Part shown: piece by piece, positions 24,028 to 36,000 of the stretch | Numbering within the stretch: the first letter of the stretch is position 1 | Layout: each line of letters opens with the position of its first letter | Assembly: GCA_021186555.1 (NCBI GenBank) | Contig: JAJKFL010000005.1 | Location: 4,906,321-4,970,320 of the forward strand | Origin: Reticulitermes speratus | Lineage: Eukaryota > Arthropoda > Insecta > Blattodea > Rhinotermitidae | Direction: 5' to 3' | DNA: 64,000 nt | The notes under the pieces: model-generated | What the model was told of the DNA's origin: nothing | The model's database searches: none | The model's input: the letters and a program-made list of their open reading frames with translations, nothing else | Translations under genes and position numbers: made by a program

Positions 24028-27000
24028 TCATATTATTATTATTATTATTATCATCATCATCATTGTTGTTATAGTTTGCTTATTGCTGCTGCTATTACTA
24101 CATTAATTTTATTATCATTGTTACTGTTTGTTTGTTGCTGCTGCTGCTACTGCTACTTATCTTTCCAGGCTACAGAAGATTCCAAAGCCATTTCTCCACC
24201 TCCAGTTGTTAAGACAGAAGTGACTGTCATCATAACAGATGTCAATGATGAAATCCCGACATTTCGCAGTGATTCATACCTTGCTGAAGTAAATGAAAAC
24301 GCTCAGGCCAACACACCAATCACATTTCTTAACAATGCAGTACCTGAAGTGTTCGACCATGATCAGGTAATGGTTTCACACAGCACTGTAACATTACTTC
24401 ATGGTTTTATTCAGATCCCTGTAAGTTATAATACAGTATTAATATGAAAATACAGATGCTGTGTGTGATAGTACCACTACGTTTGCTTACGATAAACTCC
24501 TGTACATTTCTCACATTACTAATGCATTCAGATCACAGAAACGTGCTTCTGTGATGGGAATATCTTGTAAACTACTTGTGGCAAACTGATTGATAACGTA
24601 TGTATGTACTGGGAAAACAGCCATTTTTGCAGTGGCGAGTCCTGATCCGGAGGTCAGGTCTAGTAGGAATGGTACAATGACACGCTGTGTACCCTCCGCT
24701 CGACCCGACCTCTGGATCAGGATTTGCCGCTGTATTTTGGTGCTGCAATAATTTGATGCATGTAAGGTTTCAGTTCTCAGTCTTGTTGATCAAGAGTCAA
24801 GTTTTCTGGGATATGATACCATTCAGACTACCCTGAAGGCATGGGCAGTAAGTTTCTTTGAAACATTGGTAACTATTTAAAAGCCTACATGGCATCACAT
24901 CGTACAAGATTTGACGCTTCGATCTTAGGCAGGTTGGAATGCTATTCAAGTTGGTTTAATTCCGTAAAATACAACTATTTCTACCCATTTACAGATGACT
25001 GACTGCAAGCAATCACACCATTTTTGCAGGTTAACTGTGATCCCCTGCTCAAGTTATTTAAATATTTATAAAATATGGATATAACTATTTTAATCGTTGT
25101 GTCCTTATACTAATATACTTGTATTTTTTACTAAATATTTTACACTCATAAGCATCACTCTTTTAACAGGGAAAGAATGGAACTTTCATCATGTTCATTG
25201 AAGGAGATAGGGGCATTTTTGAAGTGACGCCACCTAAAGGAATTAATGAAGCATCATTTCTCATTAGAGTTAAGGATCCAAGCAGATTGGATTTTGAAAA
25301 AGTTACAAGTAAGCACATATAAAAATATAGTGGTATTATTCAAGAAGAAAATACCTTAATGTAATAAAAATACAGTCATTGGAAAACTCAGAAAGGCAAA
25401 GAAAATAAACACATTTGAGAATAAAGACACACCAGAGTAATGCCAGATACAGTAAAACCCCAATTTAATGTTCCCGCATTTAGTGAAATCCCGGGTTTAT
25501 TGATTATTTTGTCATGTCCTGACAATAGCTCCATATAAACAATGTACCTCCATTTAATGAAAACCTCAATTTGGTGAAATATATTCTAATCCCCCAGCAA
25601 TTCATTAAATACAGGTTTTACTGTATTTAAATAAGTCAGTGAACTGTTGCTGATACTCAATACTCAATGTTATAATATATTATGTATATTATATTATAAA
25701 GTAATATAAATATCAAAGGAAGAACAATGTTCAGTTTGCTGGTTGAATGTTATGAATTGTTGCTGATACATTGAAGACTGAAGAAATAATTGCAAAAAAC
25801 TTATCCTTATATCATCTCTGTTGTCCTTCTGTAGAAAGGACTTCCTTTTTGAACTATCACATTACAAATTTAACTGTATGGTTTTCAGGTACTAAACATT
25901 ATAATGTCATGACCAATTACATTAGTGTAAAACAAACTGCATTAATTTTCAGCATAAGATCAGTCCTCCACATTGAGCATTTTCAATTGTTTGCATTTTT
26001 ATGTGAATCTACCTTCATATTCGCAGTAACAGGATATATGACTGAACAATTTATGCATGAAATATAACATTAACATTTCTAATTATAAAAATTTAACTCA
26101 GGACCACATACTACTTACATATGTTTCTAGAGACTGGTTCTGCTACAGTTTAACAATGGAGACTTGCAATAAGACCATAGCTGACTCACTGATATTAAGA
26201 CGTTCTTTCCAGTGATGAACTTCACACTAATTGCCAAAGAAACAGTGCCACACAAAGCCAAGTACAGTTTGGCTCCTGTAACTGTATATATCAGAGACAT
26301 GAATGACAACTTTCCTGAATTCACACAACCCTTTTATGAGGTAAGTTTCTGTACTTATACAAATACAGTATTAGAATATTGTGCTTATGGCGAGTGTGGA
26401 ATTCTAAATGTATGTTATACACAGTCCGACAATTATATAATGAGACTGAGGTTATAGAATAAAACTGGAACAAAAGACTTGAGTACTATCTGTATTTTAT
26501 TCAAAGTACATCCCTTCTGCATCGATACAGCGAGTGGCACGATCTAGCAAAGACTGGAACGACCTCTGCACGTCTTCTTGTGGTATGGCCCGAAGACTCG
26601 ATGTCACAGCTCCTTGGATGTCTTGAACATCTTCAAAGAGGCGCCCTTTCAATGGTAACTTCAGTTTGGGGAACAGAAAATAATCACAGGGGGATAAATC
26701 AGGGGAGTAAGGCGGATGATTGAGCACGCACACTTGTTTTTGGGCTAAAAATTCTTGTACAGCAACTGCCCGGTGAACCGGTGCATTGTCGTGAAGAAGA
26801 AACCAACTGCCTGGTGCTGAGTACTCGGGCCGGACACGGCGAATCCTCTTCCATAGGCGTTCCAGAACACTCAAATAAAAACTTCCAGTGACAGTTTGTC
26901 CCTGAGGGACAAACTCGTGGTGAATAATTCCCTTGCTGTCGTAGAAACACACAAGCATTGTCTTCACTTTTGACTTTTGAAAACGAACTTTTTTGCCTTT

Positions 27001-30000
27001 TGGTGATGCTGGTGACTTCCATTCAGCACTTTGGCGTTTAGTTGTGGGATCATAGCGAAAACACCAAGTTTCATCCTCTGCTACAATCGAATTCAAGAAA
27101 GTTTTATTTCTATGAGCAGTTTTAATGATGTCTTTTGCGTACTGAACACGCTCGTGTCTTTGATCATCATTCAATGAATGCGGCACAAACCGGGAAGCGG
27201 CCTTTCTCTTGCCCAGGTCTTCCACTAAGATTTGACGAATCGTCTCCCTGTTAACACCAAACTCATCAGCCATCATTCTCACAGTCACACAACGTTCTTC
27301 TTGTATTCGTTCTCTCACTTTCACAATGAGTCCCTCGTTACGAACAGAAAATGGACGCCCAGGCCTGGCTTCATCTTCAATCGTTTCCACACCACTTTTG
27401 AATCGTGCATACCACCTGAATATCTGTGCACGAGATAAAGAATTATCCCCATACACTTGTCTCATCAATTTCACAGTCTCAGCTGCAGTTTTCCCGAGTT
27501 TAACACAGAATTTAATGTTCGCTCTCTGCTCCATGCTGCTACTGTGACCGCGTCCTCTCACTACCTACACAACATGGCGCCGTATTTCCCGTCATGCTCA
27601 GCGTGGGACGTTGCGGTGTTGCCAGATTACAGATGAAGGTTGGGCACTTGGATGGCATGCATTGCTTCATAGATGGCACTTCTATCTTGGTCAAAATAAA
27701 ATCAGTCTCATTATATAATTGTCGGACTGTGTACCTCCTCCTGTTAGTTGTGTCATTCTGTGTGGGGTCACGGTTGCATAAGAATATCCACTGGAGTCTT
27801 TCCCCCATGTTTACAAGCCCATACACCTTCTCCTGTGTCTTCTTTGTCATATCATATCTTCCTCCATCTGTCTACCAATGTCATGGTTGTCTCAGCGATT
27901 CTTTCCCATCCTTTTTAAGGCGCATTTGCAAAACTGAAACTATTAGCTTCGTTATGTCTGTCTGTCTGTCCGTCCGTCCACATGGAACAACTCGGCTCCC
28001 ACTGGACGGATTTTCATGAAATTTGATATGTGAGGATTTTTCGAAAATCTGGAGAGAAAATTCGGGTCTGATTAAAATCTGACAAGGATAACAGGTACTT
28101 TCCTTGAAGATGTATGTACATTTATGATACTATGTCACTGAATTCTTTTTAGAATGAGAAATGTTTCACACAGAAGTTGTAGAAAATATCAAAACACACA
28201 CTATATATTCAATAATTTTTTTTTTCGAAAATCGTGCCGTTTATGAGTTAATGTGGGAAAATACGGTAAAGGCAGACAGGCCCCAGATGACAATATACTA
28301 CGTTGCAGAAAAGATGTGATTTGCATGCTGGATAACCAAGTCCTGCTTGTAACAAAGCTAGTCGCTGGGTATACACCTCAACTATGTCAAATCTTTATAG
28401 TGTATTTTATAAGACCTATTTTAATATTATCTTTCCATCTCCTTTGCAGTGTTCAAAGTGAACACAACTCAAACAGTTTTTCCATAGAATCTGTGAATGC
28501 ATTTTTTGTTTCCATCCCCAGATTTCCCATCTGATACAATTGTGGTTGTACTTATAGTACAACCACAATTGTCTTGTATGTTATAAAGTTATTATTTACA
28601 TTCATACGGCATCCTTCCATGCTGGTCTGAGTGCATGGTACCGATGTTCAGTTCTTCACACGCTGCTGGCCTTGGCACATCATACAGTTGTGAATGCATT
28701 CAACGGTACTACAAATTTATAATCCCCGCTGTCCTAGACATTTGAAATAATTTAAACTTTAGCATCTGTGAAGGGTTAAATACTGTATCACTGTCTTTGA
28801 GATATCTGTCTGGGATCGCATTTGTCATTTCATATTGGCTGATTGTTGTAGGTATCTATCAGAGAGAACTCTGGTGTGGGCACAACAGTTGCCTGGGTAC
28901 AGGCCCTTGATGAAGATTCTGGTAATTATGGATCGCAAGGAATACGTTACACTGGCCTTAGTGGAAGCGTGTCAGATTTGTAAGTCTTAATTCAGCTCAT
29001 ATTAAGTAAGTTCGTTTTCATTCCTTGATTTTAATGTTTTGTCAGTAATAAGTAATAACTTACATTTATAATATTTTCTCTAGATTGTCTTTGGATCCAA
29101 ATACCGGAATAATCACAATAAAGTCTGATGGCTCAGGATTTGATCGAGAGCTTGTGTCTAGACATTATTTAACTGTTGAAGCACGGGACAATCTGGGTTA
29201 TGGAAACAGGTAAGATTTTACCATTGAAACGTGCGCGATGTTAATAATAAATCTGTAAATTACTACAAAATGTAGTGTACATCATTATGTTCTATTACTG
29301 ACTGTGTGTATAATGTCTTTTCAGAAATACAGTACAAATAGTAGTAAATGTTGAAGATGTAAATGACAATGCTCCAGTATTTTTACAAAGTAAATATGAG
29401 GCAAGACTGTGGGAAAATCACATGGAGTTTGAGTCACCACTGTACATTGAAGCTGTTGATCTTGACTTGAATGGTGAGAAATTGTTGAAAAAAATATATA
29501 AATGTTACGTATGCTTACTGATTAAAGGTTTTGTAACATTTAACTGTCTTGTGTACAAGATAAATTTCAGTAAGGTTTATTTCTATAAATTCTGTATTCA
29601 ATTATTTCCAACCTAGATGCATCAACATAACCCTTTGCAGACCACAAGTGAATAGAATTATTATTGTCCACAGTCACAGTATGTTTCAAAACCCAACAAT
29701 GGAATAAGGGTTTGTTTTATAAATATGATCTTGGTATTATTTTTCCCCAAAGATTACTAATTTGAATATTAAAGTGAATCATTCTGGTTATTATATAATT
29801 ATATATAATATACATATAATTATATATATTATATAAGGCACGGTGGGTCAAAACATTATAAAAACGAACAAAATTTAGGATGAGTTGATTCCTGGACATC
29901 ATCTGTCATCTTGTTTTCTGGAAAGAACAGAACACTAAATGTTGGAGAGAGTCCAGACATTAAATAACCTAAGTGCATTGCACCATTGTCTGAATTAGGA

Positions 30001-33000
30001 ATAAAATCTGTTTACCATTACCACTACTATCATTCACATTATTACAGTCTTACTGTTGCTACTGTCAACTCCACCAGTTACATGTTCCATAGAGAAACAA
30101 AAGGTCTTGGGAAATAGCATTTGAAGCCATCATGGTGACTAAGCAGTAAGTCCTCTCTGACCATCAGTCATGTATGGAACTGGTAATCACTGTATTGGAG
30201 ACTGTGTCTTCATCATCAGGGGTTCATGTTGAATATTTATAAACACAAATACAGCAATGGCCATAAGTCATGATCAAATGGGTTATAATAACGGATTCAT
30301 CATGAATGAAAAACACACGGTATGATATTCATTATAATTCTGGTATGTATGTCACATATGATTAATATGAGGGGTGGGAAAGACATCTGGAAGCAGGGAG
30401 AGAGAGGGGTGGCATATGACACACTGTGGTTGAAATTCCCAGATTTGGGGGATATTTTCCTATCAAAGCTGTGGTACTTCTGGTGTGATTAACAGCATTG
30501 ACAGTGACTATATATTACATTTTATTGCATTTTGACATTGTTCATGAGAGATACAAGTTAATTCATGTTGACAGCATGTGTGTTCAAAAGGAAGGAAGAA
30601 TCAATGCTCATAACGAGATGCTCCCTAATAGTGAACAGAATTGTATCCACCATGAACAATGATGTATCTCTTATAATAAATCATCTGTTCATGACCTATG
30701 GTCATCCATGTACAATGAACAATGGTGCTATGCATAATAAGGACCCCTAGTGATGGAGGCAATGTCCATCTCCAAAACAGTGGGTACCAACTCCATTTTT
30801 GTAAGCCCAAATGCCCAAGTTGACTGCACTTCATCTTCTTGGAGGTTCATGCTTGGTTCTTGTTACTTCATGCTGTTTGAAAAATGCATGTTTTGAGTTA
30901 TCACAGGGGTGATCTGGTGTTATTTCAAATTAATTAGGAGGTATGAAATAAAGTTATGTTAAATGCGATTGGCTCAGAATGTTTAAGCAGGCCCAAAGAT
31001 AATCTGTATTGCTTTAAACACTACACTGCATAATAAATTCTACTACCAAATATATATAAGAGGTTTTCAGGGGGAGGCTGCTATACTTTGGGAGAACATT
31101 CGTTAGGTTAAATTACATCAATATAACCAATCATACCAATATCCAAAGTTGAACAGTTATAGAATAATGACATGACAAAAGTGTGGTCTTCTTGCGGTTC
31201 AACATATTGTACCTCTTTAACATGATGCATTATCTACACACTGCGCAGGTCCATCCTTGAGCCTATAGCCAAGCCAAGGTAAGTGGAGGCGAATGTCCTA
31301 TGTAAAGGACTTTAAAGTCTAATGATAATTTTTATCAAACTGGTGCAAAATTTTTCTTACTTAATCAACGTCTTTGTGTCACTCAGATGTTAATCAGATG
31401 TTAAAACTACAGGAACTACAAACTCCCGCTCACTTTAATATGTATTTGGTAATCAATACATGTATAATAGTTCTCATTCTTTAAAACTTCTCTCACCATT
31501 ATCTCTGTAGCCATTCAACTTCAGATACAGGTGTCTTTGGTTATATTCATGTAATTTAACGTAACATTCTCCCAAAGGGTGGCAGATTTCCCCTGAAACA
31601 CCCTGCATTATTATTTTAAGGGAAATAACTTATGAGCTTGTATTTATAAGAAAATTGGATACATCCTGCAGATTTGTGAGCAGTACTTTTCTTTGCTAAT
31701 GATCCGTGCTGTCTTATTACAGCACGTGTGAGTCATTCAGCTCATCAAGAAATTACAACTGACTCACACTGGATCCTATCCTTAGACAGTTCAGTCCAGT
31801 TTACATTTTAACAACTTAGTTCCTTTATGATCAATTCCAATACCACCTTCTCATCTATGCTAAATTCCCCAACAATTTCTCTTTCCAAGGGGTTTCCAAA
31901 CCAAAACGTGTGCTGTATTTCGTCCTTTGCCCACGCTGATGTGTCCTATACATTCTCCTTTGATTTATTAATTAATCGTTAGGTTACATAATAACACTGT
32001 TTCAACTGCACAGGATATATAGCAAAAAACGATATTTGCAAAAGATCTTGAATAGACAGGAGGTAAGCATTTGGCAGAAGGCAGTCGTGGCATATTTCAA
32101 AGTATTTGGGCATTCATGTGGATGCCGAGGAAAACCACAAAATATCTGTCACAGGAACCTGTAACCCAGCCCAGATTTAAACCAGGCATTTCCCAGACAC
32201 AAGAACAGTGTTACCTCTGTTCCGTTCCAACTTTCTTGATTTGGTACACCTAATCCTAATAATGGTACGTCAAAGTAAATATTGTTAAGCTTCTCATCAC
32301 GCAATTATCTCCACTCACCTGTTACTTTATCTGCCTTAAGTTTGTTTTCCTTGACTAGGTACAAATAACAGCCAGATACAATACAGCATTGTGCGTGGGG
32401 ACCCGTACAGCAACTTCACCATTGACCCGGTTCAGGGTGTGTTAAAGCCTGCAACACATGTGGATTTTGAGCAACTCGTAACACCTGCTGGGGATGTGAC
32501 GGGGCGTGGTGTGAATGTGCGTCCCATCAGTCTGGTAGTACAGGCTCAGGATATGGGCACACCTAGCCTGTCATCTCAAGTTCTGGTCACAATATATGTC
32601 CAGGATGTGAATGATCACGCTCCTCAGTTCGAGAAACATGAATACACAAGATCAATTCCTGAGGATATGCAAGGTGGAAGCTCAATCCTTCAGGTATGAG
32701 ATCATTCTAGGCACTACAGATTATGTAGGATTTGAGGTTCTCATAATGGTATTGTTAAAGATTCAAGTCTTCCAGGATGTGACACTGTGTAAATGTATGA
32801 GTAGTTCCCAGTGTTTGGAAGGATCATAGTGTCTTCAACTTGGGGTCAAGCAGTCAAAGACAACGCTGAAGTTGAAGGCACTATGATCCTTCGGACTGTT
32901 GGGAGTTACTTTCCCAACGACACACTGTCACATCCCAAACGAGTGGAACTGTCACTATAGGTTACTTCTAAAAATCCATGAACTCCATAAAACAGGTTGC

Positions 33001-36000
33001 CTTCACTACTCCCACATTCCTATTCATAAGCCTCATTTCACAATGTATAGCCTTAGTAATGGATACAATGTTACAAAAGAAAACAGAAACTTAATCTTCA
33101 TTCAGCCTACCACAGACTTCGTATAAAGAAAGTTATCAGAATTTCTTGTATTATTGTATTTGACATCCTTGCAAACTACCTGATAAGAGAACTGTACAAT
33201 GAAGGTAGTTGTTTGGCAGGTGAAAGCATGGGACGGCGATGGTTCATCCCCCAACAACGCAGTGGTGTATCGAATCCAACATGGAGCTGAAGACAAGTTT
33301 GTGATAGATGCGGATACTGGCATCATTAGCGTGGCACATGGTGCCAGCTTAGATCCAGACCGAACTGATCCCAAAACAAATCACTACTCACTTCGAGTTG
33401 TGTGGCTTTAGATGGAGGAATCGGATCAGAACAGCGTGCCGCAGCTACTGACGTGAACATCTCCATCGTGGATGTGAATAACAAGGTGCCCATCTTGCTG
33501 GATCCTGGCAGTATTCATGTTAAAGAGAATACTCAGGTAAGCTTACATTGTTTAAGGCAGACATGGTTTGAAGGATACTTCCATGTACTTATTCAAATTC
33601 ATGGACACGTAAAATACAGATGCTGAATGCTGTTACATGACTGTCGTTACCATAAAGCCTGCTGCATTTCCAGATGACTTCTTCAGCTCGTCAGTGTCAC
33701 TCCTCTTTCATTATATATGACTCCAGTCATCTTTTGGGAATTCTGTCATTTGTTATGATCTACAGGTATTAAACACATTGCTTCCTGTAATAAATTAATT
33801 CATGATTTAAAATGAATATTAGTCGTATCATTGCACATCCTCATTTATTTTCTTAACCAAGAGAATAGAGTCTTCTTCTGGTATCAGAAATCACATACTC
33901 AACGTTATGTGTTATATTTAACGTCCATATTTCACTGCCATATGGTTTAAATAACAACATTATATTTGGGAAACTTGAAAATCTTAATGCGTACAATTTT
34001 TCTATACATCCTCCCAAATAGATATTACAGACAAAGATCTGAAACTGTTACTGTAGCTTAACATTTTTTGAAGTTAATGCTGCTTCATTACTGCACGCCT
34101 CTGATTCCACAAAGTTCTTAAAAATTCTTGAAAGACAGTGACTGGAAAGAAAGATTCCTTAGATCATCGTCATTATAATGCCTCAGACCTTTGTTATGAT
34201 AATCATCGTAAAAACGTCCAAGTCATATTTCTCATTTCGAATGACAGAAAACAAGTGTGATTTATATAGATGAACAGGATAAGAATAAAATGCTTAGAGT
34301 AATGTCTTGTATACGTAAAGTTCACCCTAGAACAGGTCATGAAGACCCAGAGAGGGAGTAGAGGTATAGCTCTACTCTTTCTTTAACCCTCATGCTAGAT
34401 GGGGGTTAGTGGTCAATGCCACTCCTCAGTTGCTTTACCCCTGGGAAAGAGACCCGGTAGAAAATCTCGCCCCCACTGGGTTTCGATCCCTGGACCATCC
34501 AGCCTGTTGTGATTTGCAATACTGATTACGCTATCTTGGCCCATACTGTCTTGTATAACTGTATGGTGTGTACAAACCAGAAACTGTACAACATTAGTAC
34601 CAGCAATAGTCCTGCTGTGACCTTAGGTGGGCCAGTTTGTACACCATGTGATTGCCATGGACCCAGATGACAAGCCTGTATTGCGCTATCACATTGATCC
34701 TGACAACTCTGAGGCACGAAGTGAAGAGGGAACAATAATCAGGAGTTCCGAGTACGACTATGTGAGCCTCTTTGACTTGAACCCACTGGATGGTCAGCTG
34801 CGAGTCGTGAAACTGTTAGATCGAGAGAGGGTGGAAATAATTCGCTTGGGAATTAGAGTCGAAGATTTAGCAGCAAGCAAGGAGAAGCAGACATCTTCAG
34901 GTATGACACAGTTTCACTGAAATAGAGGCAATGATTTTCAAATGTTATTTATTTCTCAAAATTCGTGACAGTAACTGCTTTCTAAGACACAACAAACAGA
35001 ACAATGTAAATGAAGTTATGTTTATTTCTTTCCTTCAGCAATCCTAACAATCATCGTTGAGGATGAGAATGACAACAATCCAAAATTCCGACGTCCATTT
35101 TATCGCCGTTCAATTACCGAAAACAGTAAAAATGGCGTAACCATCGTCAATGTTGTTGCAGATGATGCTGATAAAAACAGGACCATTACATATTCGTTGG
35201 AAGGTATGTTCTATAATATAGTATTCTTACAAAATGATCACCACCCGCCATAAGAGAGATTCTCTGATGGCAAGGCTGTATATTGCAGTATACAATAGGG
35301 TCATTACTTTATCTGACAACTATCAAGTGCCCCTTCCTGTCGGCTTGTTTATTGTATTAAAGCGGCCCACTTGGTCAACTGCCCACACATGTGGCCGAGT
35401 AGTGTTAGGATGTGACAAATGAGTTGTCAGATAAAATAATGATCCCATATTATCATGTAAAATGCACGCATATATCTCAAGAAGTACTAGGCACTGAAAA
35501 CATCTCTTGCTATGAATGGTCTTTGTTCACAACTAGAAGAACTAGAAACAGCTTACAACATATCTCTGCCTTTCAGTGTTGAGTCAACATTGAGGGGCAT
35601 GGGGTCAGTCTTCTTGAACTGTTTGACCCCTAAAAATGAAGGCACTGCAATCCTTTGAAACACCAGGAACCACTCACCCGACACAGTGTCACATCCCATA
35701 ATACCTCAGTCCTCAGCAACACACTTGTGATAACCTCAATCTTGCATGTTTGTAACTGTTACACATATAAAGAAATCTTTAGTCTTAATTCACTGTGCAT
35801 TTTTATTATTCTAGACATTCACCAACAAAATGCACAAATCACTAACAAGGTGCAATCAGCCCTTTATCATAGTCAAACCCTACACATGTTTCGGCTCTCT
35901 ATGAGCCATCATCAGGGGTTTTCAATAGTACTTTTCAAACTTCACAAGTGTCTTTAGCAGATCTACCCAGCATTTGAAAAGTACTATTGAAAACCCCTGA

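Noticed and set aside
23980-24447. 155-residue frame rich in Leu, Tyr and His
   Set aside because: It is the triplet repeat translated into exon 7. Only the part from 24169 to 24366 is coding.
26699-27022. 107-residue frame inside the mariner, minus strand
   Set aside because: A shadow of the transposase frame.
33400-33411. A GT...AG interval of 12 bases in exon 14 that might be a micro-intron
   Set aside because: Far too short to be spliced, and its removal does not restore the cadherin frame.
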